Origin: Rhizopus sp. PT2906
Taxonomy: Eukaryota > Mucoromycota > Mucoromycetes > Mucorales > Rhizopodaceae
Assembly: GCA_025529335.1 (NCBI GenBank)
Contig: JAMYHX010000189.1
Coordinates: 1-64,000, forward strand
Direction: 5' to 3'
DNA: 64,000 nt
In this document: in pieces, positions 1 to 12,700 of the stretch
Layout of the letters: the number at the start of each line of letters is the position of its first letter
Numbering within the stretch: the stretch's first letter is position 1
Program-made: the position numbers and the translations under genes
Notes under the pieces: model-generated
What the model saw: the letters and a program-made list of their open reading frames with translations, nothing else
What the model was told of the DNA's origin: nothing
The model's database searches: none

Positions 1-48
1 ATATTTCATTATTCTCAGAATATAAATACAAGAGGCCAACTTCATCTC

Positions 49-1010
49 TTGTTTCCACATCTTTTTCAAGTTTTTTTCTTTTCTAATTTTTTAATCAAAC
101 GAGCCATATCTTCCGTTACTAAAAACACGTCTGCTGCTTACGAAATTCTTATCAAGCATGATGACTTTATCATTGATGCTTTGACTGATTACTGTTTAGC
201 CCCTATTGAAACAAAGAAGGTCAACTCTAACTATGCAAGTTTTTTGACCCGGCGCCACAGAAAAGCTATCAGAGGTGTCCTTTGCAAGTACAGAGCCCGA
301 GACCAACCGGCTCCGGGATAGCTTGCTCAAGTAAGTTAATTGAAAGCAAAGAGTGAACTGCACATTAACTATATGTCTTACTCTATAGTCTTGACTGATT
401 CCGCCGTATGAGGGTGGAAGAACTGCAGGAGCTCAGAAAACACCTTTCGTTGTACTGCCAGATGTAAGAAAAAGAACGTTATCTCTTCTTCACGGCACTA
501 ATTCTTTTATTTTCAAGTATTCATCTGGACTCTGGCGTCAAGTTTCGTACAACAGAGGTGTAGACTGCCACCCCTGAAGTCAAGATGGTGGCCATTAAAG
601 ACCTCGATGTCTCCAAGTATCTGGTCCACTGTGCTAGCACTATGGCCCGGATGACGGCGCAACTGGAGATGGGTGAGGATGAGACTTGCTGGTGGGTTAT
701 CAACCACCGCGCTCAAAACCACGTCCTGCTTGGCCCACTCCGGTTCTTCAATGTAAGTTACAGCAATAGAGTATATACAACACGGTTTACTAAATGACTT
801 TAATAGCATGGTTGCAGGAGCAATGCTAAGGTAAGACGGGGCTCAAGAAATATGACTATTTTTTATTTTTTATTTTTCCCCTTAACCCTTTATTATGTCA
901 ACAGTTTGCTTCCCACAGCAGCAAGAAGTTTGTTCCTCGCATCAAGGCAAAGATCAAGGCTGGAGATGAAATCACTCTCTTCTATGGGCGATGGCCTCCT
1001 TGGTTCAGGT
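49..1010 (+). pseudogene. decayed Set9/SUV420-like SET-domain histone methyltransferase
   Basis: Set9/Kmt5 enzymes methylate histone H4 lysine 20. An N-terminal part at 140-300 contains HDDFIIDALTD, like the family's conserved DDLLTDxLxD segment. A second part covers about 407-463 and 518-584 across a 464-517 intron. The SET core follows from 585: LLGPLRFFN, then after an intron a small exon giving HGCRSNAK, then after another intron KAGDEITLFYG near 980. These correspond to the family's LGPARFxNHDC and GEEITxYYG blocks. Damage is visible: a stop at about 319-321, an in-frame TAG at 561-563 between TTEV and TATPEV, and no clear Cys-rich post-SET segment after RWPPWFR. No convincing start codon is seen. 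The Set9 assignment is from motif memory. A gene with unusual splicing around the stops cannot be excluded. Confidence 0.6.
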
Positions 1011-2238
1011 AATATTTCTGTGCCAAAACTGTAAAACTAAGACTAACGTTTTTAGAATATTCATCATTACAGTGTCCCGCCTTTTAAAAATAAAATCTTT
1101 ATTTGATACCTAATAATCCTATCTTCATATAAATGTTGTCTATAACAATCAGCCCTTCTCTTTCTTTATTCTTGTTCTTATAAAGAAATCATATAGAGAC
1201 TCATCAGCAAACATCTATAATTTGAGATTTGATTGTGCGCTCCAAGTATCATCCCTCCATAAAAAATGGCCAGATGTTGATTTCATTATGTAAAGAAATC
1301 CTTCATTCTCTCTCAACTCTATCTCAAACCAACTGGATTAAGATTGAGTAAAGAAGTCTTCAATTATTATAAAACCACCTTGGGTTATCAAGTCGTATAA
1401 GAAAAACTTGGACAATACTAGAGATACTGCAAAAAGGCACTGCAAAATTCAGAAAAAGGTAATACTCCCCTCCAAACTGCATAACAAAAGTTTGTCAAGG
1501 GCTATTTGTGGTTTATTTCAGAAACTACTCAAAACTGCTATACAAGAGAATTTGAGGGTGCACAGGGTAAATCCTAACCTTCCCCTGATGCCTACGTCTA
1601 GATTTGTTCAAAATAAAGTTATAATTTATTTCATGGGTTTCGGAACGCGTCTTTCGTTTGTTATTACCATTTTTGGTAATGCCGTTCTTTTGATTTGTAT
1701 AACTTGTTTCATTTCTTTATACAAGAGTATTACTTCATATAACAAGTGCTAAAAAATAGTATTTATCTAGTCTTTACTAGCAAAAAGCCAAAGGAAAAAA
1801 AAGGAAAGGAGTTGGCAGAGTAACACAAATAGTGTGTGGCCAAGACTAGGAATAAGCCCAAGGACGTGCGATACAAACAATGTGTACATGAAATCTATTG
1901 CCCCTTTCGTTTTTTACTATATAAAAATAGAGGTGAACAACTTCATTAAAATATATATACAGGCGACAATTTGAATGAATATAAAAGGTATAAAAAATAT
2001 AGGCCAAACTTTTAAAAGTCATGAAACACTTTAGAAATAACAAAAGTATGAGCGTAAACCTTATTTTCTTGAAAGGAGTAAAATCTTATTTATTGAAAAC
2101 AATAACTTCACATAACTAAGAAAAAGGTATAAAAAGAGGGAGATTTGCTCTCATCCCTTTTTCTTTCTTTCTTTCTTTTCTCCTATATCCTTTTTGGTTT
2201 CTTATGGTGGCTCTCTTTGGCCAAGGTAAGTTTTTATA
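1011..2238. other. AT-rich intergenic sequence, no gene seen
   Basis: No open frame here shows recognisable protein features. The stretch holds AT-rich sequence and one isolated copy, near 1410, of the terminal sequence of the element at 2239-2786. The 114-codon frame at 1408-1752 overlaps that repeat and looks like chance. Confidence 0.5.
1410..1456 (+). repeat. isolated copy of the 2239 element terminus
   Basis: The sequence GACAATACTAGAGATACTGC followed by a second CACTGCAAAA block matches the left terminus of the 2239-2786 element with a few substitutions. No inverted partner is visible before 2239. It may be a solo end, or an older outer element whose right end is lost. Confidence 0.5.
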
Positions 2239-2786
2239 GGGTAATACTAGGGGCACTGCAAAAGGCACTGCAAAAACATTTAAACATTACAATAAAGCAT
2301 TCGATTTCTGGACAGTTATTGTCAATAAATTGAGGGCAAGACTAGAGTATATCAAAACATTTATCAAACAAGATATAATACTATGAGTGAGTAGTACGAT
2401 TCTATTGATTTGGTAGAAAATATCGGATAGCTGTCAGGCAAAAGAGAGACTATATATAGATGTTATACGACCAAAGGTTCTACTTGTAATGTAAATTCAA
2501 TTCTATTACTTTTTAAAAGCAAAGTAGGCAATATTTTATGAGCAAAGTATAAATATATTCAATGTATTACTATAAACTATGATTGCTGATATAAAGCCCT
2601 AAAGAGTGATAGGGTGTAGACAAACCTATTGTAAAATGCCTACTTTATAAATTATATGTTACTTTGAGCTGTAGCATTCACGTATAATTGAATTATATAA
2701 TATTTTTTTTTTCACTTGAACAGCCTTCAGTTTGCTTTCAAAAGAGCATTTTGCAGTACCCTTTTGCAGTGTCCATAGGATTACCC
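2239..2786. mobile_element. small non-autonomous inverted-repeat element (MITE-like)
   Basis: The left end starts GGGTAATACTAGGGGCACTG at 2239. The reverse complement of the right end, read from 2786, starts GGGTAATCCTATGGACACTG. The inverted match runs about 36 nt with a few mismatches and one indel. Each end contains two close copies of an ACTGCAAAA block. The 548 bp interior is AT-rich and non-coding. I see no clear target-site duplication (flanks TTTTTATA and AAAATTAA). The superfamily cannot be told from this copy. Confidence 0.6.
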
Positions 2787-3549
2787 AAAATTAAACATAG
2801 TCTGAAGAAGGGGATGAGTATCAGCACTCTGCTGATAAAGTGTTGAGCCGATTCAACTATGGAAGGCAGCAGTGGTTGAGGATGGGATTATTTCTGAATC
2901 CACCTTGGAAACTAACCCCCTCAAGGTAGTTCACAAGTTAAAAACGGACCGGATAAGATAGGCAGTTCTGCTTTCCTCAAATGGATGACATGACGTTTCT
3001 ATGAGTTATTTCAACAATGATAACGTGGTTTGTCCTTTATTTATGTAAACTTTTGTTGATAATACAGCCAAAATAAAGCGCAATTCGTCCAATGTTGCTC
3101 AAACAAGCTACTTATTCTTTTTTTCAGTTGCTTTAAATTATGAGCTCTTCATTTTGCCTGCATACAATTTACGTAATACCGTCTTTTTTGTCCCTTCCTT
3201 TCTATCGGATATGCGTGTCAGTAATTCGGAATTTTGGAACAAAAATAATGATTGTGGCAACAAAGTACTATGATCCGAATAGGGCTCATCTACGCTGTGT
3301 AATGACTAAAGATGTTATTGTCAAGCTCTCCTTGATTTACATTGTTATTCAATTATCAAATGTATTCATCTGAAGAGTTATCCTCTGAAGAATGCTTATT
3401 TCAACACATGAAGCCATTCATTGACTTTATTTCAATATTATACACACGCGCCCTTTTACTTTGCCGTGTTTACAAAATAAATTATTTACCCCCGACAACG
3501 TTTTCTTTTTTTTTTTTTGTTGTTTGTTTTTATTGTAACTGAAAAAAAG
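2787..3549. other. intergenic region upstream of the polyQ coiled-coil gene
   Basis: No supported gene. Short frames at 3140-3373 and 3342-3542 have no recognisable features. A pyrimidine-rich run just before 3550 is probably the 5' leader of the next gene. Confidence 0.45.
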
Positions 3550-4576
3550 ATGACAAACCAATCACCACATCCTAATTCGTTATCACCACAAAGCAAGCAT
3601 CCTCAGTCTGCCTTTCAATGGCCTATTCCACCTTTGTCTCAACCTAACTCATCGCCTGAGATAAGTGTGAGGGAAATCTTGGACAGATATAGTGACGATC
3701 CCGAATTGTTAAAATACATATTAACAGCCAAATCAGAAGAAGACAAGGTATATATGCCTAAAGATTTCTATTTAAATGCTGGCTAATCTCTATTATTAGA
3801 AAAAAGCAGCAAGAGATACATTAAAAGCTGAAGAGGCACGCATTCAGCTTAGACAAATGGATCTAGAAATAGCAAGAGAACAATCCAAATCAAGAACAGC
3901 AACTACAGCTCAACCTCCTCCTCCTCCAACACTTGTATATGGTCTTGCACCTGTCCAACAGCAAGTACTTGCTCGTTTTAACTATCCTCAACATTTAACA
4001 CATCAACAACAACAACAACAGCAACAACAGCAAAGACAGTCAGAACAACAACAATACCACCAGCAGCATAGACCACCCCCTTCTCCAGGTATACCATATC
4101 CTCATTCTGCTCATCCTCTCTTTCCTCCATCATCTTCAACCGACTATCGAGTACAATCCTCAGAGGAAAAATCTTCATTAAAACGTAATCGATCCTCTAT
4201 ATCAAACGAGACAGAACAGGTATCGGATAAATTATCTCATGATAAAGTCATGGAGGCATTAAAAGCCAAGATTCAGAGAAGTAGTAATAATCCTCAATCT
4301 CCTTTATCAGCATCAAAAGACACAAAAAAGAAAAAGCAACCACCTCGTCCGATCATGAAAGTCGATTTAGCTAATCGATCTCCTTCTTCAAACTCACCAC
4401 GATCTGCAAAACCAGTGTTGCCTCCCATTGACACGAATCTGGGCAGACTAAATCAGCCAGTGAGAATAGAAGAGAGTAGTAGTAATAACAATGCAACCAA
4501 CAGCAGTGCTGATAGCAGTGATAAACCCTCCCCTGTACACTACCGTCGATCTCGTTCATTGACACCCTCAACTTAA
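3550..4576 (+). CDS. polyQ, Ser/Pro-rich coiled-coil protein, function unknown
   Basis: Two exons, 3550-3747 and 3800-4576, separated by a 52 nt intron, give a 324-residue protein. An acidic helical stretch at residues 40-95 contains EISVREILDRYSDDPELLKY and, across the intron, KKAARDTLKAEEARIQLRQM. It is rich in charged residues and likely forms a coiled coil. The rest is low complexity: a glutamine run near residue 135, Ser/Pro-rich tracts, and Arg/Lys patches such as KKKKQPPRP that could serve as nuclear targeting. I recall similar helices in Mucorales hypothetical proteins but know no function. The stop lies 19 nt from the stop of the convergent PDI gene. A regulatory or scaffold role is only a guess. 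Confidence 0.8.
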
Positions 4577-4595
4577 TAAAAAGAGAGCGCTTTAT

Positions 4596-6734
4596 TTAGT
4601 CTTTATGTGATGGCAATATGTATGTCTTCTTTGGTCTATAATAGGTTGAACATCGGTAAAGGTAGCCACCGATGAGTGTAAGCAACATCATGCTTATCAA
4701 CCAATGTGATTTCATTGTCTGAACTCCACTTTGAACAGATTTATATGCTCTCTGATGTAAGTTTCCTGCTGGACTTCCTCGTAACCTGTCCAAGTTCTCC
4801 AAGACTAAATATATACCTTCAGGATTACTACTGGATAATTCGCTTCCTTGTAAATCTTTATCAAAGTACTCATAGGTCTATTTTTAAGTGCTCAATAGTC
4901 GTCGGTACATAAAAGGCAATCAACTTACAGCTGCATTATAAATGATAATCTTGGGCGTCCTTTCTACTTGAATATTGAGTGTGCTATCAAGATACTCTCC
5001 CCACACTGTCTTATCCACTTGTACAAAAATAGGTGCTTTGTTTGATTGTGCTCGATCCCATGCAATGGCTACATTACGGAATTTTGTCTCATCTGTCAAA
5101 TCTGCGTGATCAATCACGTTCATCACAACTGTTCTATCCCCGTCTAATATCGATTGGTAGTTGCTAGGCGACAGTTTAGCTACTAAGGGGTATTGCTCTT
5201 TATCAATCCATTCAAGCAATGCTTTCTGGTTGCTTTCTGTATTTGTAAAATCATGTGAGCGATACATCTTAGGTTTGCCATCTTTCACCATCACAATGGT
5301 TGGAAGGCTGAAGTGTTGCCCTATGAGTGTTGAATCCTGGCTTGCATAAAATGAAACAGTGTTCATGTATGTTTTTGCGGCCTTTTCAAATATTTCCTAT
5401 CATTGTACGTGTCAATAATCCACACGTCACCTTATTAGTTAAATACTTACAGGTACTTGTTTATCTTCAGATAAATAGAATACAGAGACATCGCTGGCAT
5501 GAATGGCATCTACAACGTTTGTTTTGTCTACTTGCTTCACAGGGGAACTATGGCTTGTTAGTTTTTTTTTTTCATGAGATTTTATCTTTATATTACCCAG
5601 AGTATTCCTTTGCAAATCTGATAAGACTAACGAGCGAGCGATCATTATTATAAATGGTTGGTTCTCCATGGTGATACATCTTGATCGTAGGGTATCCTGA
5701 TACTCCATGCTCAGAACATGCAGCTATAGCAATATAAATTGCCATTAAAACAAAAAAGAAAAGGTCCAAGAGAATCTGCTTACCTGGATGTTGGTCACAG
5801 TTCACTTCACCAATATTCACCTCATTACGAAGTTGCTTGGCTAATTCAACCCACGTTGGAGCCAAGCGTTGACAGTGACCACACCAAGGAGCATAGAACT
5901 TGATAAGCCAAGCATCTGATGTCTTTGATGTCACTTCTCTTAATCGTTGCTCATCCAAGTCTACAGAGATTCCTTGTGGATTTGGCAATACTAATTTTGT
6001 ATCTGGATGATCGATTTGTTCCTTTTGGGGTTCTTCTTCCAATTCAGGCTCTTCCTCTTCCTCTTCTTCTTCTTCTTCTTCTTCTTCTTCTTCCTCTTCC
6101 AATACAGGCTCCTCTTCAAATTCAGGCTCCTCTTCCACTTCCACTTCCTCCTCCTCCTCCTCTTCTTCATTTGGTTTAGAAACATCCTCCTCTTCATCTA
6201 TAGGTTCTTCTTCGTCATCCTCATCCAGACTATCTGCTTCGGAGTGTGCATTTGCCTTGTCTTTAATATACTCAGCCAATGCTGCATATTCTCTTGATTC
6301 TGAAAATGTCTCAACATATTCACCATCCTTCCAAAGCTGAACGTTGGGAATAGTCTGAACATTGTGTTCTTTACATAAATCGCCTTGGACAGCACAATTG
6401 ATTGTACCGAAATGAAAGTTACTTGTTGTAGCAAGTTGACCAAAATCCTCTGAAAGTTGCTTCCAAGTAGGGGCTAATAATGATTGTTTTCAGTTTATAT
6501 AAAAAACAAAATGTGAGCATCTGTTTACCAAAATGTTGACAGTGAGGACACCAAGGTGAGAAATGTTCAATTAGCCTAACATAAAGTTACTATTATTATT
6601 AATATAAAAGACCAAATATACCATTGTCCAGAGCTAGTCATCTCTTTAATGTTATCTGGTCTTAGTTCAACAGATACAGCTTGAACACTTGTCAGTAAGA
6701 GCCCTGCACATATGGCTGCTGTTTTCAATAACAT
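4596..6734 (-). CDS. membrane-anchored protein disulfide isomerase with acidic linker
   Basis: Seven exons (6622-6734, 6529-6575, 5784-6473, 5597-5723, 5451-5547, 4929-5396, 4596-4877) give 607 residues. The N-terminus MLLKTAAICAGLLLTSVQA is a signal peptide. A first thioredoxin domain has PWCPHC at residues 45-50. A second has PWCGHC near residue 240. Between them lies an acidic linker of about 80 residues including a run of about 17 Glu. Redox-inactive thioredoxin-like domains follow. A C-terminal membrane segment (HWLISMMLLTLIGGYLYRC) is followed by a short basic tail. Enzymes of this type oxidise or isomerise disulfides in the ER. The membrane anchor and two active domains recall TMX/Eps1-like PDIs; the exact orthologue is uncertain. 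There is no KDEL-type signal, consistent with retention through the membrane segment. Confidence 0.9.
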
Positions 6735-6934
6735 GGCGTAAAAAAAAAAAAAAAAAAAAAAATGAAATAAAAGGAGAAGCGTCAAGAAAGATATCCAATC
6801 AACCTGTGCTTTAAATGGACAGTGCTTATTGGCTATGGATAATTCCAATGTATGCATAACTTTAACAAAAATAACTATTTATTTTTAATAAAACAGTAAC
6901 AATGAATTATAAAAATACAAATGAACGAGGATCA

Positions 6935-8595
6935 ATTTATGCAATGTAAGTAGAAGCAGAGACATTACCACCCTTACCGGTCCAGTTGGTGTGGACGAAC
7001 TTGCCAGGGGCATCCAAGAGTTCATAAGTGTGGGCACCAAAGTAGTCACGTTGGGCTTGAAGAAGGTTGGCGGGAAGGATTTCGTGGCGAAGACCGTCAT
7101 AGAAGTTTAAGGCGGTAGAAAGAGCAGGAGTAGGAATACCCATGTTAACAGCTTGGGCGATGACTTCTCTCCAAGAGTCTTGAGCATCAGCAGTAGCCTT
7201 TTGGAAGAAGGGGTCAAAGAGCAAGTTTTCGAGTTCAGGGTTGTTGGTGTAGGCATCCTTGATCTTACCCAAGAAAACGGAACGGATGATACAGCCACCA
7301 CGCCACATCAAGGCAATACCGGCAAAGTTCAAGTTCCAGTTGTAGTCAGCACCGGCTTGACGCATGAGCATGAAGCCTTGAGCGTATGAAACAATCTTGG
7401 AAGCATAGAGAGCTTGACCAAGGGCAGCAATGAACTTCTTCTTGTCACCAGTGAAGGGTTTCTTGGAAGGACCAGCAAGGATCTTGGAGGCGCGAGTACG
7501 TTCGTCCTTGAGGGAAGAAAGACAACGAGCATAGACAGCTTCACCAATCAAGGTGACGGGAATACCACGGTCAAGGGAGTCAATACCGGTCCACTTACCA
7601 GTACCCTTTTGACCAGCAGTATCTCTAATCTTTTCAACAAGAGGCTTACCATCGGTATCCTTGTATCTGAGGATATCACGTGTGATTTCGATCAAGAAGG
7701 AATCCAATTCACCCTTGTTCCATTCTTCAAAGACATCAGCCATTTCATCGTGAGTTAAACCGAGACCTTCCTTCATGATTTGGTAGACTTCGGAGATCAA
7801 TTGCATGTCACCATATTCTTTTTTTTTTTTTAAAAAAAGAAATATCAATAAACGACTCATTTGCTTATCAATGCTGCTTATACTTACCAATACCATTGTG
7901 AACCATCTTGACATAGTGACCAGCACCAGATTCACCAACCCATTCACAGCATGGAGCACCATCGGGAGCCTTGGCAGCGATATCTTGGAAGATAGGCTTG
8001 ATGTGTTCCCAAGCCTTGGAGTTACCACCGGGCATCAAAGAAGGACCATAACGAGCACCTTCTTCACCACCAGAGACACCGGAGCCGACAAAGAGGATAC
8101 CCTTGGCCTCCAACTCCTTGGCACGACGGATGGAGTCAGGGAAGTGAGAATTACCACCATCAATGATGATATCACCTTCTTCCATGTGAGGAAGTAATTG
8201 TTCAATAAAGGCATCAACAGCAGAACCAGCCTTGACAAGGAGGATGACCTTTCTGGGACGCTTCAATTTAGCACAGAGCTCTTCAACGGAATGAGCACCA
8301 ACGACCTTGGTTCCCTTGGCTTCGTTGTTCAAGAAGTCGTCAACCTTGGAGGTAGTACGGTTGTAAGCACAAACGGTATAACCGTGATCATTCATGTTCA
8401 AGATAAGGTTTTGACCCTTTTTTTTAAAAAAAAAAAAGTTAGCCCTTTCTACCCTTTCTTTGCGCGTATACTTCGCGTATATGACTTACCATAACGGCCA
8501 AACCGATAAGACCAATATCAGCACTAGATGGAGTAGGTAAATATACGATATACACAATGCGCGTATTTTCGAATGACTTACACAGCTTCAACCAT
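6935..8595 (-). CDS. GND1: 6-phosphogluconate dehydrogenase, decarboxylating
   Basis: Coding exons are 8582-8595, 8490-8523, 7888-8416 and 6937-7817, giving 485 residues, normal for the family. The enzyme converts 6-phosphogluconate to ribulose 5-phosphate and CO2 with production of NADPH in the cytosolic oxidative pentose phosphate pathway. The N-terminal Rossmann motif [12 protein letters not shown] is assembled across the second and third exons. The substrate loop [15 protein letters not shown] and the catalytic-lysine region KMVHNGIEYGDMQ follow, the latter spanning an intron. The helical C-terminal domain includes RGGCIIRS and ends in NVSASTYIA. The start is an ATG in a 14 nt first exon; splicing gives [13 protein letters not shown], matching the usual family N-terminus. 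NADPH from this enzyme could feed the peroxiredoxin system encoded at 55 kb. Confidence 0.97.
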
Positions 8596-9278
8596 GTGAG
8601 TTTATTAAGATTTGTTTTTTAAACGGAAAATAAAAGAAGAAAAAAGGAAAAATAAGTCGAGGAGGGAGATTAAATAGAGATTTCGGGATGATGTAAAGTT
8701 AAATGCTTAGTGAGCATGACTGCTTTAGATTATAAAGATTCTCCTCTCCCCATTAATAATAATTTATAAGGTTGCATATAAAAGAACATGTATGACACGC
8801 ACTTTCTTATCCAAGCCAGCAATGACTCGTAAAATACAAGGCATATTGATTTTTATGAAACTGAAAATCAAGGGAAAACGAAATGACTGGATAAGATTGC
8901 GCCGATAGTTAATTTTTCCGTTTCTCTCTAAATTTATTGGGGGGATTGAAATCAACCCCACTATGATATTGCATACGTAATTGTGGTCCAAGCAGTGACC
9001 TAGACTTTATTTCTATTGCTGTTAGTTGCCATAGAGATATGCTTTATTTATTCATTTATTTATTATAACTTGATGCATCCATTCTTTTTAAAAGGGTGTG
9101 TCAAAGAGTAAAGATTTAATATGTCGCACTAATATAAAAGCGATGCATCTCTCAAACGTAGTGTTGTACAAGAATCTTTTCCAGGGTTAGCCGCGCTTCA
9201 AAGCCAATCTACATTGGAGGGTTGCTATTGTATCATCTTGTAAAGAATGTGATATGACATGGATAACCTTTTATCGAT

Positions 9279-9283
<5 letters not shown>

Positions 9284-9313
<30 letters not shown>
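9284..9313. repeat. (TA)15 microsatellite
   Basis: A perfect 30 nt alternating TA run in the divergent spacer; probably length-variable between strains. Confidence 0.95.
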
Positions 9314-9317
<4 letters not shown>

Positions 9318-9532
9318 CGAGAACATTCAGAATATTTCTTTTGTATCTTATACCCACAAGATAGCCTCTTGTTGAAATATACAGAAGAAGAGTTCACTAT
9401 CTTAACTGATGAGCGATGAATCATTGTGGTTTATGATGATTGAGTGGTTTTGGATTGGGTAATCGAAAGTTTGATACGTTCCTGACATTAATCATGCAGA
9501 TCTTTTCATGATCTAAGGTTATGTTGCTTTAT

Positions 9533-9535
<3 letters not shown>

Positions 9536-9565
<30 letters not shown>
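9536..9565. repeat. (AG)15 microsatellite
   Basis: A perfect 30 nt AG run about 165 nt upstream of the HEAT-repeat gene start. Purine/pyrimidine runs of this kind are common in fungal promoters; a role here is not shown. Confidence 0.9.
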
Positions 9566-9567
<2 letters not shown>

Positions 9568-9730
9568 ATCATTTAGAAAAGTGTATCTTTTTTTTTTTCT
9601 ATACAAGAATAACTTACAAGATAGAGAATATCTTTATTCATGCGAATGAATTCTCTCTTTGTGTGGCTTGAAAAAATAAAATAAAAACACTGGAAGGGGC
9701 TCCGCATAAAGAACAACTTTTTTTTTTTTC

Positions 9731-12700
9731 ATGTCAACAAAGAATCTTGACCAGTTCAATCTATTATTATCACAATATGCTCAATTGGTCCTTCCAGCTG
9801 AGGAACAGACAACGGACACAGCTTGTTTAATGTTAATTCTCAACTCGCTTGAATCAGTAGACCATATCAAGATCCTTGATCAAGTAATGCCTTGATGCAC
9901 TTGATGCCCGTATTCCTTTTTCACACTAATGTTATTATAAGCAAGTAGTCGAACTTTTAGTAGCTGGATGTAAAGCCATTGGTCATGACAACGATTTGTC
10001 TTGTGCTTTTTACCAGTTTCTCTATAAACAACTATCAAAACAGGTAAATAACCATCTTTTTTAGTTTCTTTGTATGTGTATTGACTATATATAAAGATAC
10101 GCCTGAGCAGCATTCGATCTTCTCAATTTGATATTTGCATAAACTATCTTTTTAATGGACTAGACACCGTCAAGAGCAGCGACCATCAAGTGAATCTATT
10201 ACGAGCGCTGAGCGCACTTGTATTTGAAAATGCAGGCAACACTCAACGCCACTCCAAGAGACTATCAGACACACTATTAAAATTTGCGAATAAATCGACA
10301 AAACCATTAGAAGTGAGGCGCATGGCAATCAATTGTATTGGTAATGCGTGTGCTGGAGCAGGCACTAAGCTACAACCCCTATACCAAGACTTTTATGCAT
10401 GTCTACTCGAAAACATTTGTACAGTCGAACGCACCTCTCAGGGCACCATCATGGTGGCTGCTCATTCTTTGGATTTTGCAGATACAGCTGTTCGAAAGAT
10501 AGCCAGTTCAACACTCAGATCGCTTCAGTTTTTACTGTCTCAGGACAAGTCGCTGATTACTAACCCACTATGTGATATGATCGAGATTGTCTACACATTC
10601 ATCTTTATGAATGTCTCAGTGCAGTCTTACAGTACATCATCATCGACTTCTATTCGACGTAACCGAGTTTTTTCTATCCGTCACTCTCAGTTCTCCTGGA
10701 AGATACCATCATCGTCATTAAATAGGATACCCAACCCAGCAACAAGCTCAGAATCCGAATTATCCGATTCATCCAGTCTGACCGAGATGTCGCCTCGTAA
10801 ACAAAGGGATTATGCTAAAATTAGAATAAACGCACTTCTCTGCCTGTCTGCTATAGCCAACGTAAGTTGATTTCTAAATATAAACGCTTCGATCTAATGA
10901 TCTCTTTTGTAGACTGCTCCAAAGGTACTTTATCCCTATTGGAATAAATTTTTGCCAGACACATTCTCTATCTTCTTGTCAAATAATGGTGGACTAGAAA
11001 ATCAACTATCACCCGTACTCAAGTCTGATAATCAGCCGCATTCATTATTCACAATCTTACTATATGACCCTGTCGTGTCTGTTCGAATAGCCGTATGTAA
11101 TGCCTTGATAGCTATGCTCAATGGCTCCAAACAGTACCTGAGCTTAGCCATGTAGGTTCTCTCCCTTTTTTCAAAAGAGTTGACTCATTTGTTTCTTTAG
11201 TGAAAAGAGTAAGAAATCATCATTTACGACGTTATCAGAACATTTGGGCTCCATTATACATGATATGCATAAAGGCATCATATATGCTCTAAAAAAGGAA
11301 CAAACAGTACAAACATTGGTCATGATTATGAACGTAGCAGCTGTCCTTGTTGATAATTGCTCATATGATAAACTATCAAAACTTCATTTACCTTTACTTT
11401 ATGACGCTGTTAAAGCGCATTGGAAAGAACCAGGTAGGTTGTCATTGATATGTTATAAGGGAGAGGAGATAATCTCATAAAAAAAAAAGCCTTACGTAGT
11501 GCCGTCCTAAAAGTGATTGCGTCCATGTTTAACACTAAACAAGAAAGTCTAAAGGAACTCATTCAGTCTGATCTCATTGATACTGCCTTATTGGACGCCG
11601 TAAAACAGCAAGAAGACGATGCTATTTGCTCAGAAGGTTGGCATGTCTGTTCTATATTGACCAAAAACTACTTTCAGGATACAATGCCTGCTCTATGGAA
11701 TAAGCTTGTTTCTGAATTTGACCATGTCTTGCCCGTTTCTTCTGCAAGCTTAAAGTTTTTCGAGGCATATGCTAGTGCTATAGCTGAAGATGTAAAGGAT
11801 AATCAAGTTAAACCAGAGTATGTTGACTGGTGGCGGACGATCATCGAAAAATACTCACAACAAGCATCCACGGGCTCATCTGCTATTCGTGCTGCTTCAT
11901 GCGATTGCTTTGCAAGCATGTCAAGGGATATATTTGAATGTCTTGGTTATAGGGAGCAAAGGTTAATTGTTACTTTACTCTATCCGCTTGCATCAGATAC
12001 GGATCATAATGTGAGAGCAGCGGCCTGTAGAGCCTTGGGTGTTTTTGTGCTCTTTCCATCACTCCGAGAAGATCCACTGTTTGTGTCTGACATGATGAAG
12101 GCAATTTTGGAACAAAGAAACGATAAGATTATTCTAGTGCTTGTAAGGAGCAGTTGGGCATTGGCAAATATGTGTGATGCTCTTGTTTTAGAAAGGTATT
12201 TTTTTTTTCATGAAACTAGACAAGATGATTCATTATGTATTTTACTAGTGAAAAGGAAGGGTTTAATCTAAGAGAGTATATGTCTACATCAGAATGGATA
12301 GATGTATTGAGTTATGCAACTAGCGCTGCTACTGACAATGAGAAAGTAAGACATTTAGGGGATCATCAGCTTTTGTATTTAACTCTATTTCTAGTTACGA
12401 TCCAATGCGGTTAGAGCTATCGGTAGCTTATTAAGAATAACACCAAGAGAATACTTTGAGAATACGCGTATAGTGTCTCTTGTGTCACATGCGATGGATG
12501 GATTAGTGAAAAATATTGAATCTGGTTCACTCAAGGTAAAGTCAAAGAGACAAGAATAAACAATAAAAAAAAGAAACCAATATGAAAACATAGACACGAT
12601 GGAATGCCTGCCATGCTGCCAGTAATGCATTTTTGAACCCATACTTTCCTATTGGCTATGTAGAAGAAGAAGCAGAAGGAAGAGTTTATCCATGGACACA

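Larger units (their letters stand above)
8596..9730. other. divergent intergenic region with microsatellites
   Basis: This 1.1 kb lies between the divergent 6PGDH and HEAT-repeat genes. It contains a (TA)n run, a (GA)n run and several poly-T tracts. No open frame with recognisable content is seen. Promoters of both genes must lie here, but no specific element can be named. Confidence 0.5.

Noticed and set aside
1408..1752. 114-codon open frame
   Set aside because: It overlaps a repeat terminus, has no domain or conserved motif, and lies in AT-rich spacer.
6007..6297. Long leucine/phenylalanine-rich frames opposite the PDI acidic linker
   Set aside because: They are antisense readings of the Glu-codon repeat.
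7153..8494. Several + strand frames opposite the 6PGDH gene
   Set aside because: Antisense shadows; the minus-strand protein is a full-length, motif-complete 6PGDH.
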